Shown: piece by piece, positions 33,148-41,628 of the stretch
Layout: every line of letters starts with the position of its first letter
Position numbering within the stretch: the stretch's first letter is position 1
Assembly: GCA_021827485.1 (NCBI GenBank)
Contig: JAKAVM010000037.1
Coordinates: 1 to 41,723 of the forward strand
Source of the DNA: Actinomycetes bacterium
GTDB taxonomy: Bacteria; Actinomycetota; Acidimicrobiia; Acidimicrobiales; JAKAVM01
Reading direction: 5' to 3'
Length of the DNA stretch: 41,723 bases
Notes under the pieces: generated by a model
Databases searched by the model: none
The model's input: only the letters and a program-made list of their open reading frames with translations
What the model was told of the DNA's origin: nothing
Made by a program: the position numbers and the translations under genes

Positions 33148-34848
33148 ATGAATTTCATTCGACCGCTACCCGATGGTTCAATCGAAACCGAGCTTAGAGG
33201 AAGACAGATTCTCTCAGCACCTCTAATCAATAAAGGGGTTGCATTTACTCAAGATGAGAGGGAGTCGCTTGGTCTTATCGGCCTCTTACCGACTTCGATA
33301 CTAACCCTTGGTGAACAGTCCGACAGAGCTTATGAGCAGTACCACTCTCAGCCTAGTGACCTTGCAAAAAATGTCTTTTTGACGGCCCTGCATGATCGCA
33401 ATGAAGTTCTATTTTATAGGCTTCTCATGGACCACCTTGAAGAAATGCTTCCAATCGTATATAGCCCAACTGTTGGCGAGGCAATCCAGAGGTATAGCCA
33501 TGAGTATCGTACTCCGAGAGGAGTATATCTCTCTATTGACCACCCCGAACATATTGAAAAGTCTTTTACTGATCTAGGTGTTGGCCCTGAGGATATTGAT
33601 CTAATAGTAGCAACTGATGCGGAAGCAATCCTGGGCATAGGTGACTGGGGTGTGGGCGGTATCAATATCAGCGTTGGTAAACTCATTGTTTATACTGCCG
33701 CTGCCGGAATTGATCCTGGCCGAGTTATTCCAGTTATGCTGGACGTCGGAAGTGACCGTGACTCGCTACTCAACGACGAAGTTTACATTGGCAATCGACA
33801 CCCACGAGTGCGCGGTGAGAAGTACTTTGAGTTTATAGACCTCTATGTGCAAACGGTACAAAGGCTGTTTCCTCATGCACTACTTCACTGGGAAGATTTT
33901 AGTGCTGATAATGCACGGGAAATACTCAATAGATATAGGGACCAATTTGCAACGTTCAATGATGATATGCAAGGGACAGGTGCGATTGCTTTGGCGACAG
34001 CTCTGTCGGGCTGCAAGCTAAGTGATTGTGTGCTTGAGGACCAGAAGATAGTCATTTTTGGCTCTGGAACTGCTGGGATTGGAATTGCCGATCAGCTAAG
34101 AGATGCTATGGTGCGCCATGGCCTTAGTAAAGATGAGGCTACGCGGCACTTTTGGTGCGTTGATCGTGATGGACTCCTAACTGACAACATGGGCGACTCC
34201 CTGCATGAATTCCAGCGTCCTTATGCACGACCAATCAGTGAAGTATCTGGTTGGGATAGAGTGCGTGCAGGAATTGTTGACCTAGCTGAGCTAATCAAGC
34301 AGGTTAGACCAACAATGTTGATAGGAACTTCTGCGGTTCCTGGGGCTTTTGGCGAGGCGTTGGTCAAAGAAATGGCTGCTCATGTCGAGCGACCTATAAT
34401 TCTTCCTTTATCAAATCCCACGTCGCGTGTAGAAGCTACACCTAAAGACTTGATCACCTGGACAGACGGACGGGCAATTGTCGCAACGGGTAGCCCTTTT
34501 GATGCGGTAGCGTACGATGGAACTTTCTATGAAATCGGCCAAGCAAACAATGCACTTCTTTATCCAGGTCTTGGCCTTGGAACTATTGTATGTCGAGCTT
34601 CAAAGATTACAGATACGATGTTTTACGAAGCCGCCCTTGCGGTTGCCAACATGACTGACCTAAATAGGAAGGGAGCGCCAGTGCTGCCTCCAATGCGCGA
34701 TGTACGTTCAGTATCAGCCAATGTTGCTATAGCTACAATCCGTGCAGCGATTCGAGATGGAGTCGCACAGCGGGTCCCAAGTGATATAGAACTAGATGTA
34801 GCCTCTTCAATGTGGTGGCCAATCTATAGGATAATTCGTGCAATTTGA
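33148..34848 (+). CDS. NAD(P)-dependent malic enzyme
   Basis: A 566-residue oxidative decarboxylase turning malate into pyruvate and CO2. Signature segments: YSPTVGEAIQRYS, the SIDHPEHI region, GIGDWGVGGINISVGK, metal-binding ED and NDDMQGTGAIALATA, and dinucleotide loop FGSGTAGIGIAD. Length matches the large bacterial/eukaryotic type (MaeA/SfcA-like), not the short MaeB type. Coenzyme preference (NAD or NADP) is not decided here. It begins 9 bp after repeat C; GGAA in the gap is the only candidate ribosome site. Confidence 0.94.
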   Translation: MNFIRPLPDGSIETELRGRQILSAPLINKGVAFTQDERESLGLIGLLPTSILTLGEQSDRAYEQYHSQPSDLAKNVFLTALHDRNEVLFYRLLMDHLEEMLPIVYSPTVGEAIQRYSHEYRTPRGVYLSIDHPEHIEKSFTDLGVGPEDIDLIVATDAEAILGIGDWGVGGINISVGKLIVYTAAAGIDPGRVIPVMLDVGSDRDSLLNDEVYIGNRHPRVRGEKYFEFIDLYVQTVQRLFPHALLHWEDFSADNAREILNRYRDQFATFNDDMQGTGAIALATALSGCKLSDCVLEDQKIVIFGSGTAGIGIADQLRDAMVRHGLSKDEATRHFWCVDRDGLLTDNMGDSLHEFQRPYARPISEVSGWDRVRAGIVDLAELIKQVRPTMLIGTSAVPGAFGEALVKEMAAHVERPIILPLSNPTSRVEATPKDLITWTDGRAIVATGSPFDAVAYDGTFYEIGQANNALLYPGLGLGTIVCRASKITDTMFYEAALAVANMTDLNRKGAPVLPPMRDVRSVSANVAIATIRAAIRDGVAQRVPSDIELDVASSMWWPIYRIIRAI

Positions 34849-34871
34849 GTTTTAGAAAGAGAGGAGTCTAA

Positions 34872-34913
34872 ATGCTAAAGGGCGTTGAATCAGTCGGGGC
34901 TACCCGATGCTAA
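34872..34913 (+). CDS. 13-codon leader frame duplicating the start of the VOC gene
   Basis: The strong ribosome site AGAGAGGAG serves the ATG at 34872, which reads MLKGVESVGATRC and stops at TAA 34911-34913. The stop overlaps the ATG of the VOC gene (34907), whose own N-terminus reads MLKGVRSVG. The 14-bp block ATGCTAAAGGGCGT is repeated 35 bp apart, so this is a tandem duplication of the start region. It may couple translation of the VOC gene. Confidence 0.5.
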   Translation: MLKGVESVGATRC

Positions 34914-35287
34914 AGGGCGTGCGATCGGTGGGGATCTACGTATCGGATCAGCGAAGAGCGTTGAGCTTTTATCAGGATGCACTTGGTTGTGAAGTAATTA
35001 CTAATCAACCTATGGGCACCGATGAAGACGGGCCGAGATGGATTGAAGTCAAAGTTCCCAATGACGAAACCGTTTTAGTTTTGTTCACTCCAGAGGGCCA
35101 AGAAAGTCGCATCGGAACTTATTCGAATGTTATGTTCGAATGTGAAGACATGCAAAAGACGTATGAAGAGCTAACCCTACGAGGCGTCTTATTCCCCGAC
35201 CCTCCTACTCTGGCTCCTTGGGGGAAATGGTGGGCAACTTTTACCGATCCGGACGGTAATCTTTACGGACTTACTACTACAGACTAG
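34907..35287 (+). CDS. VOC-superfamily (glyoxalase/dioxygenase-like) protein
   Basis: A 126-residue protein with two beta-alpha-beta-beta-beta modules: GIYVSDQRRALSFYQDALGCEV at the start, WIEVKVPNDETVLVLF, and the closing WATFTDPDGNLYGL. Residue pattern fits metal-binding VOC proteins (glyoxalase or resistance type), but the substrate is unknown. The ATG at 34907 has no good ribosome site of its own and overlaps the stop of a duplicated leader frame. It follows malic enzyme on the same strand and precedes rnpB. Confidence 0.85.
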   Translation: MLKGVRSVGIYVSDQRRALSFYQDALGCEVITNQPMGTDEDGPRWIEVKVPNDETVLVLFTPEGQESRIGTYSNVMFECEDMQKTYEELTLRGVLFPDPPTLAPWGKWWATFTDPDGNLYGLTTTD

Positions 35288-35400
35288 CGTCTTACTCTTT
35301 AGTGATGTTTAGCGTGGCATCTTACTCTTTGCGCTCTCCTCCAACAATCGCCCCTAACTCAGCCACCCTGCGACACTGTTTAGAGTGGCGTCTTCCCTCC
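35285..35400. repeat. Three degenerate short repeats upstream of rnpB
   Basis: TAGCGTCTTACTCTTT (35285-35300), TTTAGCGTGGCATCTTACTCTTT in two halves (35308-35330) and TTTAGAGTGGCGTCTTCCCTCC in two halves (35379-35400) share the pattern TTTAG-GTGGC-TCTT. They lie between the VOC stop and rnpB. A weak -10 (TAGACT, 35416) sits just before the RNA. They may be binding sites or decayed duplications. Confidence 0.4.
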
Positions 35401-35430
35401 GGTAGCATATCCGGATAGACTAGCTTTGAT

Positions 35431-35845
35431 GGTAAGTCGGCTGAGTAGCCGCGGCATCGAAATCTAATAATTAGGTTTCGTGTCGAGGAAGGTCGGGGCT
35501 CCACAGAGCAAGGTGCTGGTTAACGGCCAGGCGAGGTGACTCGACGGAAAGTGCAACAGAAAACAAACCGCCGATGGAGTTAGACCGATTATGGTTCTGA
35601 CTTACAGGTAAGGGTGAAATGGCGAGGTAAGAGCTCACCAGCAGCTAAGGTAACTTGGCTGGCTTTGTAAACCCCACCTGGAGCAAGGTCAAATGTGAGA
35701 TATGGGCTGCTCGTCCGCACAAGTTGTTTTTGAAAAAAGACACAGGTGCAATCTCTTGGTAGACCGCTTAGATGGATGGCTACTCAATCTGATTCGGATT
35801 TTTCCGAATTGGAGGGACAGAACCCCGCCTACAGGCCGACTTGCC
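35431..35845 (+). ncRNA. rnpB: RNase P RNA (bacterial type A)
   Basis: The catalytic RNA that trims 5' ends of pre-tRNAs. The 5' and 3' ends pair as helix P1 (35431-35441 with 35835-35845, 11 bp with one wobble). Conserved core blocks appear in order: GAGGAAGGTCGGGGCTC (CR-I), GACGGAAAGTGCAACAGA (CR-II), GGTAAGGGTGAAA (CR-III), GTAAACCCCACC with GGAGCAAGGTCAAAT (CR-IV), and CAGAACCCCGCC (CR-V). Helix P4 shows compensatory change from the usual CCGGG/CCCGG to CGGGG/CCCCG, supporting function. Length (about 415 nt) is normal for Actinomycetota. A chance protein frame inside it should be ignored. Confidence 0.95.
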
Positions 35846-35858
35846 ATCCTCCGACCGC

Positions 35859-35887
35859 TTGACTACACCGATATACGTGTGTACAAT
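35859..35887 (+). promoter_or_regulatory. Promoter of the HicA-like gene pair
   Basis: TTGACT (35859-35864), a 17-nt spacer and TACAAT (35882-35887) form a near-consensus promoter 14 bp after rnpB. TGTA - 7 nt - TACA overlaps the -10 box and could be an operator for the adjacent antitoxin. GGAGG at 35897-35901 precedes the GTG start by 3 nt. Confidence 0.7.
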
Positions 35888-35904
35888 GTCTACAACGGAG
35901 GTAT

Positions 35905-36117
35905 GTGAATCAAAAACTTCATGACGACAAGGAGATCAACAAGGCCCTCAAGAGCGCCGTGCAGTATGGATTTGAAGTCCTGCCAGTCCGTAAAGGACAT
36001 ACGGCTTGTACCGTTGTTGCGCCCAACGGCCAGCGGCTCTCAGTGTGGAGTACGCCACGCGATCCAGGGACAATGGCCAAGCGTATCCGCGAGTTTATAC
36101 GGAGACACCGCATGTAG
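35905..36117 (+). CDS. HicA-like small toxin candidate
   Basis: A 70-residue basic protein with a double-stranded-RNA-binding-like HicA pattern: KALKSAVQYGFEVLP, then KGHTACTVVAPNG with the expected catalytic His (H32), then STPRDPGTMAKRIREFIRR. HicA toxins cleave mRNA. The start is GTG 35905; the ATG at 35903 is followed at once by TGA. GC is well above neighbouring native genes (one line reaches 65%). It precedes an HTH gene by 20 bp, the usual toxin-antitoxin order for HicAB. Family assignment is by pattern and context. Confidence 0.7.
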   Translation: MNQKLHDDKEINKALKSAVQYGFEVLPVRKGHTACTVVAPNGQRLSVWSTPRDPGTMAKRIREFIRRHRM

Positions 36118-36137
36118 TTTACTCAGGGGGCTGAGTC

Positions 36138-36677
36138 GTGCCAACGTTTAGTTTTCGCGTTGTAGTAGTTGAGGAAATTGATGACGAAGGGGCCGAGCGC
36201 CTATACGACGCTGGTTGTGACGATGGAGTGCCTGAATCGGGTCCGGAAGGGCACTCCATTGGATTCGACCGTGAATCAGCAACTCTTCAAAAGGCAGTCT
36301 TGTCAGCAATTGATAATGTCGAAAAAGCCGGATTCGAAACGCTTCGTATTGAACCTGATGAGCTAGTGTCCGCGTCCGATATCGCTGAGCGGACTAACCG
36401 TAGTCGCCAATCTATATCGTTCCTAATCACCGGGGATCGCGGACCTGGGAATTGGCCCAGACCGATTGCCGGAAATGTTCGGAGTCCGCTTTGGAGATGG
36501 AGTGACGTAGCGGGTTGGTTCGCAGAATTCGATGGCAGCCAAAGTATCAACGAGACGGAGGCCCGTTTCTTGGCTGCAGTAAACGAAATTTTGGCTGCAC
36601 GTCGAGCCCTAAGACCGATCGACAAAAAAACTCGCACTCAGTTACTTCGCCGACTTGCCTCAACCTCGGCAGCATGA
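36138..36677 (+). CDS. Putative antitoxin: HicB-like N-terminus with helix-turn-helix
   Basis: A 179-residue acidic protein. The N-terminal part (about 1-75) begins with the beta-strand FSFRVVVVEEID and continues with a helical stretch (SATLQKAVLSAIDNVEKAG), compatible with a HicB-like partner domain. The middle carries a helix-turn-helix (about 78-130, SASDIAERTNRSRQSISFLI ... LWRWSDVAGWF) as in regulators that bind their own operator. The start is GTG 36138 with GGGGG upstream. Likely antitoxin to the HicA-like protein, which is inference from order, spacing and domain type. Confidence 0.65.
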   Translation: MPTFSFRVVVVEEIDDEGAERLYDAGCDDGVPESGPEGHSIGFDRESATLQKAVLSAIDNVEKAGFETLRIEPDELVSASDIAERTNRSRQSISFLITGDRGPGNWPRPIAGNVRSPLWRWSDVAGWFAEFDGSQSINETEARFLAAVNEILAARRALRPIDKKTRTQLLRRLASTSAA

Positions 36678-36755
36678 ACAAAAAGTCTCAGCCTCTTTGG
36701 AAGTCGAACTAGAAGTTAAGTCAGTTGAATTCGACAGTCTCGGCGGAGCGTTCTG

Positions 36756-39700
36756 ATGGACATAAGCGACACTCACCTTATCGTTAGTCCAAGTGACCTT
36801 GTCAACTACCTTTACTGTCCACATCTCACCAAGCTATCTCTGGACTACGTTCGTGGTGAAATCGACAAACCGAATCCTGAAAAAACTGAACGTCCATCTG
36901 TTGCGCAAAGAAGAGGCGTTGAGCACGAAACTAATTACCTTGAAACGATCCGTTCGAGCCAAAGTAGCCTCATCTGTATTGACAGCTCAATTCCTAGAAA
37001 CGAGAGAGTTAGTCAAACCATCAATGCACTCAATGCAGGAGTTGATGTTATCTATCAGGCGGCCTTCTACTCTTGTGACTCGCCAAGACCAGCATGGGTT
37101 GGCTACGCAGACTTTCTCAGACGAGTAGAGATTCCAAGTGGTCTAGGCCCGTACTCCTATGAACCTGAAGATACTAAACTTGCCCGGCACGTTCGGCCAT
37201 CTGCTGTTCTGCAGCTCTGTGAATACTCTGAAGCACTTAGTCGTATTCAGGGAAAAGATCCAGAATATATTCACGTAATTCTTGGAGGCCAGGAACGAGT
37301 ATCTCTGCGCTTAGCTGAGTTCGCCGCTTATTTTCGGATAACCAAGGCCCGATTTGAAAAGGCGCTAGCTTCTAAAATTAGTGCCTATCCAAATCCGGTA
37401 GAGCACTGTGGTGTGTGTACGTGGCGCTTAAGTTGCGATGAGAAACGAAAAAAAGATGATCACTTATCACTCGTGCCAGGACTCTCTAGCGAACAAGCGC
37501 GTAAGTTACGCGATCAGTGTGGGATTGATACAGTCGAGCAGCTTGCAAACGTCCCGAGTGGAGCACAAACGCCAATTTCAACCAAGACATTTGAAAAGTT
37601 ACGCCGTCAAGCAAAGCTTCTTGTTGCCGCCCGTAAGTCTCCAGGTGGGCTTCCTTATGAGCTTCTTAAAATTGATGACCCCAGCTTGGGATTAGGGTCC
37701 CTACCTGAACCCGATCCGGGTGACCTCTTTTTTGACATCGAAGGAGACCCCTATGTAGGAGATGGTGGACTTGAATATCTGCTTGGAGTGGGTTGGGTTG
37801 GAGCTGATGGAAACTTCGACTATAAAGCATTTTGGTGTCACGATTCAGTTGGCGAAAAGTTGTCCTTTGAAGCATTTATTGACTTTGTAGTTGAGCGTCG
37901 TAAGAAGAATCCAAATCTTCACATATACCACTACGCCCCTTATGAACCTTCGGCTCTAGGTCGTCTAATGGGCCGCCATGGTACCAGAGAACAAGAGGTG
38001 GATGATCTGTTGCGAGATGGTGTTCTTGTAGACCTGTATCGAATCGTACGCCAGGCATTATGTATCGGAGTAACATCATATTCCCTCAAAAAGCTTGAAG
38101 CCTTTTATATGACAGCCCGTAGTGATGCCATTACTGATGCTGGCTCGTCAATTGACGAATACGAGAGATGGATTCAAGAGTCCGACGAATCCATACTTGA
38201 AGAATTGGAGAAATATAATCGTGTGGACTGCGAATCGACTCTCGGGTTGCGCAACTGGTTAGAAGATCGGCGCTCTGACTATGAGATGATGTTTGGGATT
38301 GAGCTATCGCGACCAATGCGAATGACCCAGAATGTGAACGCCACGGAGCCTTTAGTAATTCCAGAGGCACAAGAACTAAGAGATAGCCTTTTTGAACTCA
38401 ATACGCACGAGGACAGTTCATCCAAAGTTGGCGCACATCTTCTTGGCGATCTACTCGAATGGCATCGTCGCGAGGACAAGCCCAAATGGTGGAAGTACTT
38501 TGAAAGAGTTCTCTATTTTGAAAGCGACGATTTCTTTCAAGACCCGGAAGCGATCGCTGGCCTCACCTATCAAGGAGTGATAAGACAAGAAAAGGAGTCA
38601 CTCGTCCACCGATATATGTTTGGTCCAGAACAAGAACACAAACTTGCACTGGGAAGTAGACCGCTGGACCCAGCTAGCACTCGTCAAAAGTTGGAAACTA
38701 ATTCCGGACCTCCTAACCCTGGAAGTATTGAGTATCTCGATTCCATAAAGGGAATTATTGACTTGAAGCGAGGGAAAAACTCTCTGGCCCCTCACCCAGA
38801 ACATCTAATACCCGAGGAGCCCATTGGGACTTCCCATCAAAGACAAGCTCTTGTGCGAGTTGCCAAATCTGTTCTCGAATCTCGAATGGTTGGAGAAGGT
38901 AAATATCAAGCTATCCGTGACCTCTTGCTTTGTCGTCCACCTCGTCTCAAGAAAGGTCGCTCTGGAGCTAGCCTTGTAAAGGCTGGTGAAGATGTAAGCG
39001 AAGCGGCCATACGTATTGCTCGTGAACTCAATGGTGGCTGCTTGGCAATTCAAGGCCCTCCTGGATCGGGCAAGACTCGTACGGCAGCTCAAATTATAGT
39101 TTCCCTAGTTGACAAAGGGCACAGTGTTGGAATTACTGCAAATAGCCATGCTGTCATTACAAACTTACTCGAGAAAGTGATGGAACAAGCCTTAGAGAAA
39201 AGTGTTGACGTGAAAGTTTCTCAGAAGATAAGTGATAGGACAAACTTCGACAAACTTCTCTCTAATGTTACATTACGCAAAACTCCAAAAGAGATGGCAG
39301 ATGATCTATCGCAAGGTACCAAGGTCTTAGCTGGAACCTCTTGGCTTTTTTCGAGGCCGGAATTTGATCAAAGTCTTGACTATCTAATCGTCGATGAAGC
39401 GGGCCAGCTCTCGTTGGCAAATGTTTGTGCACTAGGAACCGCAGCAAAGAACCTTGTCTTAGTTGGAGACCCGCGACAACTCTCCCAACCTTCGCAAGGT
39501 ACGCATCCATCAGGAGCGGGGGCCTCAGCTCTAGAACATCTCCTCAATGGCTCACCAACTATTGCGCCGGATAAAGGAATCTTTCTCGACTGTACTCATC
39601 GTCTACATCCTGAAATCTGTAAATTTATATCCGAAATTGTTTACGAGGGTCGCCTGCAATCATATCCAGGATGCGAAAAACAGGTCATTGATGGTTCGGG

Positions 39701-40187
39701 ACTACTCCATGGCTCCGGACTTCGTTGGGTACCAGTCGAACACAAAGATAATCGCTCCTCTTCGATCGAGGAAGCCGACCAGATAAAACTTCTAGTAGAT
39801 GATTTACTTGGTTACTCGTGGAGCGATAATAATGGCGATAAGCGAGCACTAGAACTATCGGATATCTTAATTGTGGCCCCTTACAACGCCCAAGTCTCAC
39901 TCTTGGCTAGCAAGCTTGGCGATGGGGCTCGCGTGGGAACAGTTGACCGATTCCAGGGCCAGCAGGCCCCAGTTGTAATTGTCTCGATGACTAGCTCTAG
40001 CAGCGAGCAAGTTCCACGCTCAATGGAGTTCCTCTACAGCCAGGAACGGCTCAACGTAGCCGTATCAAGGGCTCAAGCAATGAGCATCATAGTTGGCTCT
40101 CCTGGTCTGCTAAGTGTTGAGTGTCGCACAGTGGGTCAGATGCGTCTGGCCAATGGGTTGTGCAGGTTTGTGGAGATTGCTAGTTAA
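36756..40187 (+). CDS. RecB-like nuclease / RNase H-fold / SF1 helicase fusion (TM0106 family type)
   Basis: An 1143-residue multidomain DNA-processing protein. (1) Cas4/RecB-like nuclease (about 10-230) with Fe-S cysteines C21, C218, C221 and C227, a conserved Asp in VGYADF and the DTK motif (139-141). (2) A helical-hairpin linker (about 236-290). (3) DEDD/RNase H-like exonuclease (about 322-515): DIEGDP (327-332), HIYHYAPYE, Y-N-R-V-D-C-E. (4) SF1 helicase (about 690-1140): Walker A GPPGSGKT (767-774), DYLIVDEAGQ, VGDPRQLSQP, TVDRFQGQQ, NVAVSRAQ. The layout matches TM0106-type proteins joined to a Dna2/UPF1-like helicase. It probably acts in DNA repair or defence; the role is not established. 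Ribosome site GGCGGAG precedes the ATG. Confidence 0.9.
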   Translation: MDISDTHLIVSPSDLVNYLYCPHLTKLSLDYVRGEIDKPNPEKTERPSVAQRRGVEHETNYLETIRSSQSSLICIDSSIPRNERVSQTINALNAGVDVIYQAAFYSCDSPRPAWVGYADFLRRVEIPSGLGPYSYEPEDTKLARHVRPSAVLQLCEYSEALSRIQGKDPEYIHVILGGQERVSLRLAEFAAYFRITKARFEKALASKISAYPNPVEHCGVCTWRLSCDEKRKKDDHLSLVPGLSSEQARKLRDQCGIDTVEQLANVPSGAQTPISTKTFEKLRRQAKLLVAARKSPGGLPYELLKIDDPSLGLGSLPEPDPGDLFFDIEGDPYVGDGGLEYLLGVGWVGADGNFDYKAFWCHDSVGEKLSFEAFIDFVVERRKKNPNLHIYHYAPYEPSALGRLMGRHGTREQEVDDLLRDGVLVDLYRIVRQALCIGVTSYSLKKLEAFYMTARSDAITDAGSSIDEYERWIQESDESILEELEKYNRVDCESTLGLRNWLEDRRSDYEMMFGIELSRPMRMTQNVNATEPLVIPEAQELRDSLFELNTHEDSSSKVGAHLLGDLLEWHRREDKPKWWKYFERVLYFESDDFFQDPEAIAGLTYQGVIRQEKESLVHRYMFGPEQEHKLALGSRPLDPASTRQKLETNSGPPNPGSIEYLDSIKGIIDLKRGKNSLAPHPEHLIPEEPIGTSHQRQALVRVAKSVLESRMVGEGKYQAIRDLLLCRPPRLKKGRSGASLVKAGEDVSEAAIRIARELNGGCLAIQGPPGSGKTRTAAQIIVSLVDKGHSVGITANSHAVITNLLEKVMEQALEKSVDVKVSQKISDRTNFDKLLSNVTLRKTPKEMADDLSQGTKVLAGTSWLFSRPEFDQSLDYLIVDEAGQLSLANVCALGTAAKNLVLVGDPRQLSQPSQGTHPSGAGASALEHLLNGSPTIAPDKGIFLDCTHRLHPEICKFISEIVYEGRLQSYPGCEKQVIDGSGLLHGSGLRWVPVEHKDNRSSSIEEADQIKLLVDDLLGYSWSDNNGDKRALELSDILIVAPYNAQVSLLASKLGDGARVGTVDRFQGQQAPVVIVSMTSSSSEQVPRSMEFLYSQERLNVAVSRAQAMSIIVGSPGLLSVECRTVGQMRLANGLCRFVEIAS

Positions 40188-40273
40188 TGCTACGAAAACT
40201 GGTTGGTGCTAGCAATGTCTCACCCTTAGCCTACCCTGGATTAGTTATAAGAAAATAGAAAGTTAGGAGTTCA

Positions 40274-41485
40274 ATGATGACACTTTCCCCCAGCACCACG
40301 ACCGATAGTCAACACAATCGACCAGGACATTTGAAGGAAGCTAACCAGCCAGCACGCCTCCATAAAGCAATAACCCAAGTTCCACCTGACCCGATAGCAC
40401 TTCCTGAGTACTTGAGCCTTCTCGACAAGGGCATAAGTATTCCGCTTATGGATTCGGTGGACTGGGCTTCAGCTTCACTTGTTTTTTCCGGTCGCGAGCC
40501 TCATGTATTTCGGGCAATACTAGAACACTCGGTTGAACTCGATCAGTGTCTTCCTAAAGAGCTCCCCATTGTGCGGTCAATCAAAACTCCCGTTCTCCAG
40601 GACGTATTATGTGAAGGAGATGGTTACCATCTCCACATTACTTGCACATCTAGAAGGGTCAAAATTATGGTGTCGGCCCAAACCCTTGAGGTAGCAAATC
40701 AAGTCGGTCAGAGTATCTACGATTCCATTTATGCTCTAGGTACGATAGAGCTTCCAAGTTCCGTTCTGGTTGATTTCTTGAGAATATCTTCGGGTTCTTC
40801 ATCTAGTAGTTATTCCCGCAGAATCAATGTTCCATCGTGGCATGATATCAAGAGTAACTATCCACCTCAAGTGCGATCAAGAATCGCTTCTCTCCATGAC
40901 ATTACTCCGAAGCGTTTAGACGATCAAGGTGCACGCTTGATTGTCTGGCATGGACCTCCTGGTACGGGCAAGACCTATGCTATTCGATCTTTGGTGTCAA
41001 AGTGGCGTAAATGGTGTAATCCAGAGATTCTTCTCAATCCCGAACAACTTACTTTCAATCCTGATTCTCTTGAAGACATCGTATTGGATGATAACAAATC
41101 GGGTCCCAATGGGCGCCCGTGGAGGCTTCTAATAATTGAAGATGCCGACGCATTACTGAAATCAAGAACCTTCGATGGCTTCAAAACACCACTCGACCAC
41201 TTACTCAATCTCACCGACGGGATGCTCGGCCAAGGAACCAAGGTAATAATCCTCCTTACAACCAATGCCAAGGTTTCGAATCTTCCTCCAGCGCTCGTGC
41301 GCCCTGGAAGATGCTTGTCCTTGATTGAGTTTGCCCCTTTTACCGCAAGACAAGCGCGTGAATGGCTCGGCCAACCAGTTTGTGTAACAAATGGAGGTGC
41401 CACACTTGCAAGGCTCTTTGAGTTGCGCAGCGGCTTACCAGGAGTTAGCGAGTCAGCTAACAGTAAGGTGGGACAGTATGTTTGA
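40274..41485 (+). CDS. AAA-family ATPase with DUF5925-type N-terminal domain
   Basis: A 403-residue protein. The N-terminal 200 residues resemble the DUF5925 domain of actinobacterial ATPases. The AAA core has Walker A GPPGTGKT (227-234), Walker B LLIIEDAD (285-292), sensor-1 LLTTNAK and arginine-finger-like RPGRC. Such ATPases remodel proteins or complexes; target unknown. A clear ribosome site (TTAGGAG) precedes ATG 40274, and a second ATG follows directly. It lies 86 bp after the nuclease-helicase gene and may be functionally tied to it. The C-terminal tail after about residue 375 is short and divergent. Confidence 0.85.
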   Translation: MMTLSPSTTTDSQHNRPGHLKEANQPARLHKAITQVPPDPIALPEYLSLLDKGISIPLMDSVDWASASLVFSGREPHVFRAILEHSVELDQCLPKELPIVRSIKTPVLQDVLCEGDGYHLHITCTSRRVKIMVSAQTLEVANQVGQSIYDSIYALGTIELPSSVLVDFLRISSGSSSSSYSRRINVPSWHDIKSNYPPQVRSRIASLHDITPKRLDDQGARLIVWHGPPGTGKTYAIRSLVSKWRKWCNPEILLNPEQLTFNPDSLEDIVLDDNKSGPNGRPWRLLIIEDADALLKSRTFDGFKTPLDHLLNLTDGMLGQGTKVIILLTTNAKVSNLPPALVRPGRCLSLIEFAPFTARQAREWLGQPVCVTNGGATLARLFELRSGLPGVSESANSKVGQYV

Positions 41486-41628
41486 GACTTGCTTGACTGT
41501 AATCGAACTTTCGCGTCGAATGACTCAAAGTACTGGGCAAGGCTCGCCGAGAAATGTCTCGCGCTGAGACTACCGTTGAATCAGATAGAAAAGTATTCCT
41601 TGATTATTTTCAAAAGGAGTGATTGCAA

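Noticed and set aside
35702-35908. Protein frame inside the RNase P RNA
   Set aside because: The region is explained by conserved rnpB sequence and pairing; the translation resembles nothing.
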